A stretch of 64,000 nucleotides of DNA, taken from contig JAIXWX010000016.1 in NCBI GenBank assembly GCA_027491075.1, positions 86,582-150,581 of the forward strand, given 5' to 3'. The notes under the pieces are model-generated. The model was given only the letters and a program-made list of their open reading frames with translations, was not told the origin of the DNA and did not search any database. Below are positions 55,856 to 64,000 of this stretch, in pieces. Source of the stretch: Flavobacteriales bacterium. Lineage in GTDB: Bacteria; Bacteroidota; Bacteroidia; Flavobacteriales_D; Sanyastnellaceae. The position numbers and the translations under genes were made by a program. Position 1 is the first letter of the stretch, and every line of letters begins with the position of its first letter.

Positions 55856-55880
55856 GGGCCCTTCTATAAACGAAGGGCCC
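55856..55880 (+). terminator. terminator hairpin after giant 3
   Basis: Perfect 9-bp stem GGGCCCTTC / GAAGGGCCC with loop TATAAAC, 5 bases after the stop codon. The following sequence is only moderately T-rich. Confidence 0.75.
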
Positions 55881-55888
55881 GATTTATT

Positions 55889-55896
55889 TATCTTCG
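55889..55896 (+). promoter_or_regulatory. -7-like element TATCTTCG before gmhA
   Basis: TAnnTTCG variant, 17 bases before the chosen ATG at 55914 and just after the terminator hairpin. Confidence 0.4.
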
Positions 55897-55913
55897 TGGG
55901 CGAATCTAAGTCT

Positions 55914-56483
55914 ATGAAAGAGCACATCCTTCGTCATTTTACAGAAGCACAACAAGTACTTCATGATTTTTTTTCTGAAGAAAAGAACATAGAACGAATA
56001 CTCCAAGCAGGAGAGTTGATGGTGAATTCTTTAAAGCAAGAAGGGAAAATCATTTCTTGTGGAAACGGTGGCAGCATGTGCGATGCGATGCATTTTGCAG
56101 AAGAATTGACCGGGCGTTATAGAAACGATCGACCGTCAATTGCAGCTATTAGCATGAGCGATCCATCTCATCTTTCATGCGTGGGAAACGACTACGGCTA
56201 CCAATATGTTTTTTCCAGGTACCTTCAAGGAGTGGGAAGAAAAGGCGATGTTCTTCTGGCCATCAGTACCAGCGGAAATAGCGGAAATGTATTGGAAGCT
56301 GCTAAAGCAGCAAAGGAGAAAGGAATCCATGTGGTGGGTCTTACAGGAAAAGATGGAGGACAATTAGCACCATGGTGTGATGTAGAGATCAGAGCTCCTT
56401 GGAATGGTTATGCAGATCGCATTCAAGAAATTCATATAAAAGTGATTCATTCCCTAATCGATTATATAGAGCGTTCAATCTAA
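55914..56483 (+). CDS. gmhA: D-sedoheptulose-7-phosphate isomerase
   Basis: Makes D-glycero-D-manno-heptose 7-phosphate, the first step of heptose supply for LPS core. At 189 residues (ATG at 55914) it has the normal size; the frame open back to 55854 runs through the preceding terminator and is not used. SIS-domain features are present: [20 protein letters not shown], containing the His and Glu of the active site, and [25 protein letters not shown] and [14 protein letters not shown] with the conserved Gln and His. It stands alone between terminators, far from the other glycan genes of the window. Confidence 0.95.
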   Translation: MKEHILRHFTEAQQVLHDFFSEEKNIERILQAGELMVNSLKQEGKIISCGNGGSMCDAMHFAEELTGRYRNDRPSIAAISMSDPSHLSCVGNDYGYQYVFSRYLQGVGRKGDVLLAISTSGNSGNVLEAAKAAKEKGIHVVGLTGKDGGQLAPWCDVEIRAPWNGYADRIQEIHIKVIHSLIDYIERSI

Positions 56484-56522
56484 TTCAAATTTAAGGTCAC
56501 TACCAGAATATTCTAGGAATAC

Positions 56523-56549
56523 AAACCGAATAATTATTCGGTTTTTTTT
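56523..56549 (+). terminator. intrinsic terminator after gmhA
   Basis: Stem AAACCGAAT / ATTCGGTTT with loop AATT, then an unbroken T-run to 56549. Clear rho-independent structure. Confidence 0.88.
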
Positions 56550-56594
56550 ATTCCTAATTGCGGCATCTTCGCTGCGATTAATGAATTAATAAGA

Positions 56595-58133
56595 ATGCTT
56601 GTAAAAACTTTTGGGAGTGCTGTTTTTGGTGTGCACGCTGCTACTATAACTATAGAGGTGAATGCCGATAGGGGAGCGCAAATGGCCATTGTGGGTTTGC
56701 CGGACACTGCGGTGAAAGAGGCGCAGCAACGCATTAAAGCGGCATTGGTGAATGCTGGTTATGAAACACCGGTGCGCAGCTTGACCATCAATATGGCACC
56801 CGCTGACATTCGGAAAGAAGGAGCAGCGTATGACCTGCCTTTGGCAATAGGACTCTTGGCGGCAACAGAACAAATTCCTCAGGACCTGTTAGGGGATTTT
56901 ATTATTATGGGAGAGTTGTCATTGGATGGTGGATTGCGCCCCATCAAAGGCGCACTTCCAATTGCTTTACAAGCGAGGAATGAAAAATTTCGAGGGATGA
57001 TAGTTCCTCTTGAAAATGCGAAGGAAGCGGCTATTGTCAGCGAAGTCGAAGTATATGGTGCTTCGACCTTAAATGAAGTTGTTTCATTTTTTCAGCAAAC
57101 AGCTTCATTGGAAAGAGTAGTGATCAATTCTAAAGAAGAGTTCATTCGCGGAATGGACAATTATAGCGTCGATTTTGCAGATGTAAAAGGACAAGAAAAT
57201 ATAAAACGGGCATTTGAAATTGCAGCGGCAGGAGGGCACAACGTGATTCTCATTGGACCGCCCGGCGCGGGAAAAACCATGCTCGCAAAGAGATTACCCA
57301 CCATACTTCCTCCCCTAACCCTTAATGAAGCGCTGGAGACAACTAAGATTCACAGTGTTGCAGGAAAGACGAAGAGAGAAGAATCTTTGATCAGTATTCG
57401 GCCCTTCCGTGCGCCGCATCACACCATAAGTGACGTGGCGCTGGTCGGGGGAGGAAGTTTTCCGCAGCCAGGTGAGATTTCCCTTGCGCACAACGGAGTC
57501 TTGTTTTTGGATGAATTACCGGAGTTCAAACGAACGGTTCTTGAAGTAATGCGCCAGCCGCTGGAAGATCGTGTGATTACCATTTCACGAAGTAAATTTT
57601 CTGTAGAGTACCCAGCAAGCTTCATGTTAGTGGCGTCAATGAACCCTTGTCCTTGCGGATATTACAATCATCCTGAAAAGGAATGTCTCTGCGGAAGTGT
57701 AAACGTTCAGAAGTACCTCAATAAGATTAGCGGACCTTTATTAGACCGCATTGATATACATATTGAGGTAACACCTGTTGGATTCAGTGAATTATCGTCG
57801 CAGCGTTTATCGGAGAGCAGTGAATGCATAAGGAAGAGAGTCATCACTGCACGCCAAATACAATCCGAGAGATACAAGAAGAAAAGGGACATGCATTGCA
57901 ATGCACAGATGGACAGTAAAATGCTGAAACAGTTTTGTCAAGTGGATGAAACGGGAAACAAACTACTGCAAACTGCGATGAGTCGACTAAAACTTTCAGC
58001 GCGCGCTTATGATAGAATACTGAAAGTGGCCAGAACGATCGCAGATCTTTCTGAAAGCCCCGAAATTCGAACGGAACATTTGGCAGAAGCAATCAATTAT
58101 CGAAGCTTGGACAGAGAGAATTGGGCGGGGTAA
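56595..58133 (+). CDS. comM: YifB/ComM family Mg-chelatase-like AAA+ ATPase
   Basis: A 512-residue AAA+ protein. The N-terminal Lon-protease-like domain (about 1-165) starts LVKTFGSAVFGVHAATI. The ATPase follows, with Walker A GPPGAGKTML (about 219-228), Walker B VLFLDELPEF and a cysteine cluster PCPCGYYNHPEKECLCG, then GPLLDRIDIHIEV and the Mg_chelatase_C domain ending SLDRENWAG. In naturally competent bacteria ComM is a hexameric helicase that helps branch migration during integration of incoming DNA; YifB homologues occur widely. The last 14 codons and the stop are duplicated exactly at 59612-59657. Confidence 0.95.
   Translation: MLVKTFGSAVFGVHAATITIEVNADRGAQMAIVGLPDTAVKEAQQRIKAALVNAGYETPVRSLTINMAPADIRKEGAAYDLPLAIGLLAATEQIPQDLLGDFIIMGELSLDGGLRPIKGALPIALQARNEKFRGMIVPLENAKEAAIVSEVEVYGASTLNEVVSFFQQTASLERVVINSKEEFIRGMDNYSVDFADVKGQENIKRAFEIAAAGGHNVILIGPPGAGKTMLAKRLPTILPPLTLNEALETTKIHSVAGKTKREESLISIRPFRAPHHTISDVALVGGGSFPQPGEISLAHNGVLFLDELPEFKRTVLEVMRQPLEDRVITISRSKFSVEYPASFMLVASMNPCPCGYYNHPEKECLCGSVNVQKYLNKISGPLLDRIDIHIEVTPVGFSELSSQRLSESSECIRKRVITARQIQSERYKKKRDMHCNAQMDSKMLKQFCQVDETGNKLLQTAMSRLKLSARAYDRILKVARTIADLSESPEIRTEHLAEAINYRSLDRENWAG
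58088..58133 (+). repeat. 46-bp direct repeat, copy 1 (comM 3' end)
   Basis: The end of comM including its stop codon; identical over 46 bases to 59612-59657. The copies are 1,524 bp apart and enclose one complete gene. Confidence 0.95.
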
Positions 58134-58137
58134 TCAC

Positions 58138-58145
58138 TACATTTG
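58138..58145 (+). promoter_or_regulatory. -7 element TACATTTG before the T9SS cargo gene
   Basis: Exact TAnnTTTG, 17 bases before the ATG at 58163 and 5 bases after the end of repeat copy 1. Confidence 0.5.
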
Positions 58146-58162
58146 TGTAAAGCTCAAGTCAA

Positions 58163-59569
58163 ATGAGAGTGGCTATCGCATTTCTTTTCTACGTATTTGC
58201 ATTTTCAGGGTTGGGTCAAAATGCGAATAAGAACTGGTATTTCGGTACAGGCGCGGCCTTGACTTTCAGCAATGGAGAGGTATTGATGGAGCAGGGTAAT
58301 CAGTCAATGATATGCCTCGACAATGGTGCTTCTGTTTCTGATCCTTATTCTGGAGAACTTCTTTTTTATTCCAATGGATATCAAGTTTGGAACGTCAATC
58401 ATGAAGTAATGCCAAATGGTTCTGGACTACTCGGACACAATTCTGGAGGGAACTGTGCACATGCGGTACAAAATCCTGGAAATAGTAATGAGTTTTATCT
58501 TTTCACAAGCGACGCATGGGCTGGATCAAATGGCATAAGGTATTCGATCATCAATATGGCTCTGGACGAAGGGAATGGTGATATTGGATCGGTTAAGAAT
58601 GAGATGTTATTGGACCAAGCGACAGAAAAAATTTCTTCGGTTCGACACGCCAATGGAAATGACGTTTGGTTAATTGTGCATGACTGGGGATCATCATTGT
58701 TTTTTTCTTATTTGATTTCAGAAAACGGCATTAGTGAGACACCGGTAGTTTCTGACGTTGGATCGATTCATTATGGTGGCGCAGGACTAAATTATAATGC
58801 TGCAGGACAAATAGTAGCCAATGATCAGAATAATAAAATTGCATGTGCTATCTACCAGATGGGGACAGTTGAAATTTTTGATTTCAATAATGTTACGGGA
58901 GCATTGAGTGATCCAAAAATTATTTCCGATGACAACGCATGGGGACTGGCATTCTCGCCGAGTGGAGAATTTCTCTTTGTTTCTCATTGGGGTGGATCTA
59001 AAAGGAATACGATTCATCAATATAAAGTTTCCTATGATGATGAAGGAGCAATAGAGGAGAGCCTTGTAGCCATAGCAGGGCTAACTGGGCCGAACGCCAG
59101 TTATATAGGAGGTTATTTGCAAAAAGGCCCGAATAACAAAATATACATCGCTAAATTTCAAAGTAATTTCTTAGCAGAAATTCAGAACCCCAATGCGCTC
59201 GGTCTCGAGTGCAATATCGTTGATAATGCAATTAATCTCGGACAAGGGGTAAGTCAAGCAGGTCTTCCAAGCATTACTGTTGCTAAGGCAGGAATTGTTT
59301 CTACTCAGGAGGTTTTAAAGGATGAATGGATAAAGCCCTTGAAAATCTATCCCAACCCTGCGAATGAAATATTTAATATCGATTTGAATACAACACATAA
59401 AAACACCTTAGTCCAAGTGTTCAAGTCGAATGGTGAATTGCTGTTAAAAGATTATTTCAGTGAGCAGAAAATCGATATTGATGTTTCTAACTACCAAAAC
59501 GGATGTTATTACTTACAAATTATTACTTGCGATCAAGTTGTATATAATTCAATTCTCGTAAAGCAGTAA
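58163..59569 (+). CDS. beta-propeller-like secreted protein with T9SS type A sorting domain
   Basis: A 468-residue secreted protein. Signal peptide about 1-18 (ends GLGQ), then NANKNWYFGTGAALTFSNG, a start common to Bacteroidota WD40-like/propeller proteins. Blade-like segments recur, for example GELLFYSNGYQVWN, NEFYLFTSD, DVWLIVHDWGSSLFFSYL, GEFLFVSHWGG and NNKIYIAKFQ (about residues 60-370). The type A sorting domain starts at LKIYPNPANEIFNIDL and ends VKQ. The gene has its own -7 element and a weak AT-rich palindrome with a T-run after it (59582-59597). It lies exactly between two copies of the comM 3' end, indicating it was inserted or duplicated into this place. Confidence 0.88.
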   Translation: MRVAIAFLFYVFAFSGLGQNANKNWYFGTGAALTFSNGEVLMEQGNQSMICLDNGASVSDPYSGELLFYSNGYQVWNVNHEVMPNGSGLLGHNSGGNCAHAVQNPGNSNEFYLFTSDAWAGSNGIRYSIINMALDEGNGDIGSVKNEMLLDQATEKISSVRHANGNDVWLIVHDWGSSLFFSYLISENGISETPVVSDVGSIHYGGAGLNYNAAGQIVANDQNNKIACAIYQMGTVEIFDFNNVTGALSDPKIISDDNAWGLAFSPSGEFLFVSHWGGSKRNTIHQYKVSYDDEGAIEESLVAIAGLTGPNASYIGGYLQKGPNNKIYIAKFQSNFLAEIQNPNALGLECNIVDNAINLGQGVSQAGLPSITVAKAGIVSTQEVLKDEWIKPLKIYPNPANEIFNIDLNTTHKNTLVQVFKSNGELLLKDYFSEQKIDIDVSNYQNGCYYLQIITCDQVVYNSILVKQ

Positions 59570-59611
59570 ATTGATAAGTCCATTCTAGAATTTTTTTCTG
59601 ATAGAATTTAT

Positions 59612-59657
59612 AGCAATCAATTATCGAAGCTTGGACAGAGAGAATTGGGCGGGGTAA
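59612..59657 (+). repeat. 46-bp direct repeat, copy 2
   Basis: Exact copy of the comM 3' end (58088-58133), now outside any gene. The bases on both sides differ from those at copy 1. Confidence 0.95.
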
Positions 59658-59700
59658 GAAGGCCGAATCAGCTTAGCGAAAAACTAACTAATTAACTCAA

Positions 59701-59745
59701 ATTGTCGATAAAACGAATCAATTTGTCGACAAATCGATATATTTG
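59701..59745 (+). promoter_or_regulatory. tandem TTGTCGA motif and -7 element before the last giant
   Basis: ATTGTCGAT at 59701-59709 and TTTGTCGAC at 59722-59730 (21 bases apart), then TATATTTG at 59738-59745, 16 bases after the start of the second copy. Geometry is identical to 48471-48515. Confidence 0.65.
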
Positions 59746-59779
59746 TTCTGCGAATTAAATCTAACCTAAGCTTTAAAGT

Positions 59780-62700
59780 ATGTTTCTCTTGATTACCACG
59801 CTTAGGTCGCTGACCTCACGCTTGCTTTGCTGCGCGCTGTTCACGACCATGGTGTTCCAACTCGGAGCCCAAAAAATCTCTGGTGATTCTCGTCCCAATC
59901 CTTTTCTTACAAAAGACCGGGCAGGATTCACAGCCAACCCAACCATTGATCCTGAAGTAGAAAAACTTCTCCATTATTACAATGAGAAGATTTACTTCGT
60001 AGAAAACAAAGGCCAATGGAACAATCAAATTGACTTCAACGCGAAGTTCAAATTGGGCACAGCCTCTGCCATGGAAGACGGAATGCTCTTGAGCACATTT
60101 CTAGCCGAAGACATCAAGGCGCAATCGGATCAAATCTTGAGAGCGGAAATTGCAATGAGTGAAGGCAGAGTATTGGAGGAAACTCCAGTAAGCATTCGAA
60201 CACATTCTTGGAAAATGAAGTTTGCAAATGCAAGCGATAAAATGCAATTAAGCGCAAAAAAGCAACATAACGAAAGCTATAATTATTTTATCGGAAATGT
60301 CAACGCAACGGACGTTCGTTCCTTTCAGGAAGTGTGGTACACAAATGTGTATAACAAGGTCGATGTGCGCTACTATCCGGCAGCGGATGGATCATTGGAG
60401 TACGATATCGTTTGCAAACCAGGCTTCGACAAGTCATCGATAGAAATCGTTTTAGAAGGTCTGTCGGGACTTGTATTGAATGAGAATGGAAGCCTTGTTT
60501 TGACAACGAGCGTCGGAAAAATGAATCTTCCCGCGCCTGTCGTTTATCAAATGATCAATGATCAAAAAGTAATTATTGAGTCATCTTATAAATTAACGGG
60601 AAGCAATTCTTTCGGCTTTGTTTTGGGAACATTTGATCCAAAGGCTCCTTTAATTATTGATCCTATCGCATTGCGTTGGGCTACTTGGGTAAATAGTAAT
60701 TCTTCTGTTTTCGGTTCAGGTACCAGCGGCGACAATCACGGTCATGGTATATGGGTGGATCCTGCTGATGGTGCCATCTATGTTTTGGCTCGTGTGGACG
60801 GTCAAACAAATCTCATTACACCAGGTGCTTTGGAAGTGACTCCAAACGGTGCCTTGGATATTATTTTAGGAAAATATTACGAGCCAGAAACGGTTGGCGG
60901 TGCTGGTGTTCGCGTATGGCAAACATACCTAGGTGGATCCAGCGATGACAATCCGTATGCTCTTGAAATGGGCGGCGATGGTAATTTGTATATCGTAGGT
61001 CAAACTTCAAGTAGTGATTTTCCGTTGATTGCAGGAACTGCTTTCGGCTCAACCGGTGGCATCGACCATCGTTCGGAGTCGCAAAACAATGTTTTTGTTG
61101 TCAAAGTAAATCAAGCTGGAAACGCACTAAAGGCGGCTGTGTTAGGAGGAAACCAAACCGATAACGCCTATGATCTGCGCGTTTCTGAGAGCGGTGATAT
61201 ATATGTTGGAGGAATGACGTTGTCGACCAACCTTGCTACGAAATATCCGTCTTCAGGAGCTGTCAACAGAGCAAACGGAAATCAAAACGAAGACTTTTTT
61301 ATTTTTAAACTCAGCGGTAGCTTAAACAGCATTGCTTGGATGAAGAATTATGGCGGTACCGGTGATGACCGAGCAAACATTCTGTTGCTCAATTCCGCAT
61401 CAGGCGACGTGTTTGTGGGCGGTACAACAGCATCCACCAACTTCCCAACATTGAATCCTAGACAGAATAGCCGCGGAGGCGATGGAGCTGGGGTGCTTGA
61501 GAAAATTAGAATGTCAACTGGTAATATTGTATGGTCTTCCTACTTCTCCGCCTCGAGTGGTAGAGAAGCCTCTATCCTTTGTATGGAATTCAACCAACAA
61601 AAGAACGTTCTTTATTTCGGTGGTTTGACGACGGGACTTCCTGCTTCCAATTTATTGAACGGATATGATTTATCCTATAATACTGACGGAGACTTTTTCA
61701 TCGCAAAGATGGACACTGCACAAACTTTACTGGCATCTACTTACGTAGGAGGAAACAATGAAGAACGCAACATGATGGGCTTGAACGTGGATGATTCTGA
61801 TCACGTGTATGTGTTTGGATATTCTAATTCTACAAACTTCCCAGTAACAGCAGATGCGCTTCAGACCTTATTGAACAACTCGGCGACTAATGGCTCGGAT
61901 CCAAATAGCGATAAGGTGTTTTTCAAAATGGATGGGTCTTTAAGCCAAGCTCCCGTGTTTTCTACCTATTATGGTGGATCTGGAAATGATTATGATCCTG
62001 TTGGTCAAAGAGGAATTAAATTTTCTAATTGTAGAGTTTATACTATTGTAACTTCTAGATCGAATAATCTTCCATTAACAGAAGGTGCACTAACTCTTAC
62101 CAAGGAAAGCTCAACATCGATCTACGAGCCCGGATTGGTGGTTTGGAGCAATCCTCCTGATATGCAGGATAATGAGATTTTTGGAAATCAAGTCGTGTGT
62201 GCGGGTGTACAACCCGAGGGTTTATTCGGTAGCATGCCTTCGTATGTTCTTCCAAATATCAGTCGAAACAATGTGATAACTAGCTATCCAGTTATTGCTC
62301 CAGATGAGATGACCTTTACATGGCAGAAAAGTGCCGATGGTGTTTCTTGGGAGAATATTCCAGGCGGTAATGGACAGAACCTTGCGGGTGAAACCATTGG
62401 TATTATCAACGAAACAACCTATTTCAGAAGATTGATCTCTGGAGTGGCCTGTGTAATTCCCGAGGCTCCGAATCAAATTGTGACAGTGGCTACCATAGGT
62501 GCCAATGGATCTATTCAGAACATTTCTTGTAACAATGCAGCAGACGGGCAAATTACACTTGACCCGATCGGAGATGCGCCTTTCCAGATTTCATGGGAAA
62601 ACGGATCGAATGCCTTGACTCTAGACAACCTTGATGCAGGAACATATACCGTGACAGTCACCGATGCTAACGGATGTGATGATGTGAGTTCGTTTACGTT

Positions 62701-64000
62701 AATGAATCCGGCGCCGCTACAAGTTCAGATCAATACGGTTAGCACGGTGTGTTCTGCCTCCAATGGTGTGGCGAATGCAATAGTAAATGGTGGAACTGCG
62801 CCTTATACCTATAACTGGAATAATGGAGAAACAGCTTCTTTTGCATCAGGCTTGGACGCGGGCTTTGTATCTGTAGAAGTTACAGATAACAACGGCTGTG
62901 TAGAACCGGAGAGTTCAGTTATTGAGTCTGTTTCAGATTTGGATATTGTGATTGTAGATGCCTCCAATCCATCTTGTCAGCTTGGATCGAATGGTTCAAT
63001 ATCCGCAGCATTTGTTGGAGGTACTGCCCCTTATGCTTTTGCAATTAATGGCGGTGCTTCTCAAGTGTCTCCAATTTTCACTGGTTTATCTGGTGGAGAA
63101 TATCAAGTGACAGTGACCGACGCGAACGGTTGTGTTGCGGGAATATCTATGACACTCACTAGCGCTGGTCCTTTGGGAATTAATATCGAAAACGTCACTA
63201 ACGTTTTGTGTTCTAATAATGAAACTGGAAGCGCTGAGGTATCAGTCGACGGCGGCTCTGCACCCTATAACTATAATTGGTCTACAGGAACATCAAACAG
63301 TCCTGTATTGAACGGATTATCTGCAGGATCTTATTCCGTGAGCGTTTCCGATATCAATGGTTGTGTTTCTGACGTACTATCTTTTGAAGTGGAAGTGTTG
63401 GATACAGAGGCTCCTTTAGTGGTCATTGCACCTGAGAACGCAACAATTCTTTGTACAGAAGAACTTCCAGCAATACCAGAAGTGTCTTTCACAGACAATG
63501 GCAGCGAAGAGGTTTCTATTGAGTATGCAGAGTCTACCACTGTGGATGCATGCAACACGACCATCGTGCGCACATGGACCGCTATGGATGCGTGCGAGAA
63601 CGTTTCAACGGTTTCTCAATCCATATCTGTAATCGACAATGTTGCTCCAGTGATTCATCCGTTTACTCCATATATTTATGTGGAGTGCAATGAATTAGAT
63701 TTGATCACCATTACTGCTTCTGATAACTGCAGCGATGTGGTGATTACGTACACGGATCAAATGAACTCTGGTGGTTGTCTAGGCACCCTTGAAAGAACCT
63801 ACCGAGCGACAGACGTTTGTGGAAATGTTACTACTGCTGTTCAGTATATCGGAATAGAGGATAATACTGGCCCTGTGATCAATCATCCTGCGGATCAAAC
63901 CGTAGAGTGTAACGAGGCACCTACAAGCATACCTTCTATCGAAATTTATGACGCGTGTGGTCTTGAAATAGAGATTCTCGAATCAAGCCAAGAGATCATT
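59780..64000 (+). CDS. giant DUF7948/SBBP/SprB-repeat surface protein, 3' end beyond the window
   Basis: An open frame of 1,407 codons from the ATG at 59780 to the last base, 35 bases after an exact -7 element. Order seen: signal peptide (about 1-30, ends QLGAQ); a DUF7948-type domain (about 70-300) with IYFVENKGQWNNQIDF and LIIDPIALRWATW; SBBP-like propeller repeats (about 310-790) with WQTYLGGSSDDNPYA and IVGQTSSSDFP-type units; an Ig-like region; four SprB-type repeats (about 910-1200) with the GTYTVTVTDANGC pattern; then HYR-like repeats (VIDNVAPVI, IEDNTGPVI). Such proteins usually end in a T9SS type B sorting domain and act as gliding or adhesion surface proteins; the end is not visible here. 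Confidence 0.9.
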   Translation, partial: MFLLITTLRSLTSRLLCCALFTTMVFQLGAQKISGDSRPNPFLTKDRAGFTANPTIDPEVEKLLHYYNEKIYFVENKGQWNNQIDFNAKFKLGTASAMEDGMLLSTFLAEDIKAQSDQILRAEIAMSEGRVLEETPVSIRTHSWKMKFANASDKMQLSAKKQHNESYNYFIGNVNATDVRSFQEVWYTNVYNKVDVRYYPAADGSLEYDIVCKPGFDKSSIEIVLEGLSGLVLNENGSLVLTTSVGKMNLPAPVVYQMINDQKVIIESSYKLTGSNSFGFVLGTFDPKAPLIIDPIALRWATWVNSNSSVFGSGTSGDNHGHGIWVDPADGAIYVLARVDGQTNLITPGALEVTPNGALDIILGKYYEPETVGGAGVRVWQTYLGGSSDDNPYALEMGGDGNLYIVGQTSSSDFPLIAGTAFGSTGGIDHRSESQNNVFVVKVNQAGNALKAAVLGGNQTDNAYDLRVSESGDIYVGGMTLSTNLATKYPSSGAVNRANGNQNEDFFIFKLSGSLNSIAWMKNYGGTGDDRANILLLNSASGDVFVGGTTASTNFPTLNPRQNSRGGDGAGVLEKIRMSTGNIVWSSYFSASSGREASILCMEFNQQKNVLYFGGLTTGLPASNLLNGYDLSYNTDGDFFIAKMDTAQTLLASTYVGGNNEERNMMGLNVDDSDHVYVFGYSNSTNFPVTADALQTLLNNSATNGSDPNSDKVFFKMDGSLSQAPVFSTYYGGSGNDYDPVGQRGIKFSNCRVYTIVTSRSNNLPLTEGALTLTKESSTSIYEPGLVVWSNPPDMQDNEIFGNQVVCAGVQPEGLFGSMPSYVLPNISRNNVITSYPVIAPDEMTFTWQKSADGVSWENIPGGNGQNLAGETIGIINETTYFRRLISGVACVIPEAPNQIVTVATIGANGSIQNISCNNAADGQITLDPIGDAPFQISWENGSNALTLDNLDAGTYTVTVTDANGCDDVSSFTLMNPAPLQVQINTVSTVCSASNGVANAIVNGGTAPYTYNWNNGETASFASGLDAGFVSVEVTDNNGCVEPESSVIESVSDLDIVIVDASNPSCQLGSNGSISAAFVGGTAPYAFAINGGASQVSPIFTGLSGGEYQVTVTDANGCVAGISMTLTSAGPLGINIENVTNVLCSNNETGSAEVSVDGGSAPYNYNWSTGTSNSPVLNGLSAGSYSVSVSDINGCVSDVLSFEVEVLDTEAPLVVIAPENATILCTEELPAIPEVSFTDNGSEEVSIEYAESTTVDACNTTIVRTWTAMDACENVSTVSQSISVIDNVAPVIHPFTPYIYVECNELDLITITASDNCSDVVITYTDQMNSGGCLGTLERTYRATDVCGNVTTAVQYIGIEDNTGPVINHPADQTVECNEAPTSIPSIEIYDACGLEIEILESSQEII

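Larger units (their letters stand above)
59570..59779. other. intergenic region carrying repeat copy 2 and a promoter
   Basis: Holds the palindrome ATTCTAGAAT followed by a T-run (59582-59597, possible weak terminator), the second copy of the 46-bp comM-end repeat (59612-59657) and the tandem TTTGTCGAT-type promoter (59701-59745). Confidence 0.7.

Noticed and set aside
55854-55913. Extension of gmhA to 55854
   Set aside because: The added codons run through the terminator hairpin of giant 3 and the -7-like box; the family start corresponds to 55914.
56595-58133. comM as a known insertion hotspot for resistance islands
   Set aside because: Here the gene is intact and the duplication lies at its 3' end with no transposition genes, unlike the internal insertions known in Acinetobacter comM.

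Overview
This window looks like a chromosome segment of a Bacteroidota bacterium, most likely order Flavobacteriales. The evidence is: many secreted proteins with type IX secretion (T9SS) C-terminal sorting domains, a PorP/SprF-type barrel, alpha2-type glycyl-tRNA synthetase, housekeeping genes typical of the phylum, and promoters with the Bacteroidota -7 element TAnnTTTG instead of sigma70 boxes. Family-level placement is not possible by reading alone. No tRNA, rRNA, CRISPR array, transposase or integrase was seen.

Bases 1-11,680: a 5'-truncated secreted M28 peptidase and ferrochelatase run forward. Converging on them are a gamma-carbonic-anhydrase-like protein and a two-gene unit: a 2,499-residue T9SS type B surface protein with 21 tandem ~88-residue repeats, and a PorP/SprF partner 8 bases downstream.

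Bases 11,788-18,028: a PAS histidine kinase is paired with a membrane protein carrying a DnaC/IstB-like P-loop ATPase domain. They diverge from a four-gene glycan operon (acyltransferase 3, GT2 glycosyltransferase, methyltransferase, DegT aminotransferase).

Bases 18,054-25,198: TraB/GumN protein, lipocalin, phosphoglycerate kinase, glycyl-tRNA synthetase and an outer-membrane porin on the minus strand. A beta-helix T9SS protein is divergent from the porin.

Bases 25,199-55,850: a surface-protein island with three giant T9SS type A proteins (4,766, 2,441 and 2,437 residues) and one small barrel protein. The giants end alike: MopE-like metal-binding repeats, then a ~330-residue PPC/FN3-like module, then the sorting domain. 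The 2,441- and 2,437-residue proteins are tandem paralogues.

Bases 55,854-64,000: phosphoheptose isomerase, a ComM/YifB ATPase, a beta-propeller-like T9SS protein bracketed by an exact 46-bp duplication of the comM 3' end, and the first 1,407 codons of another giant (DUF7948/SBBP/SprB type) that runs off the window.

The strongest structural observations are a TTTGTCGAT promoter motif, tandem at exactly 21-bp spacing before two giant genes and single before a third; the 46-bp direct repeat around one cargo gene; near-identical DNA in the tails of two otherwise diverged paralogues; an A-B dimer higher-order repeat in the type B protein; and the kinase/membrane-ATPase pair.
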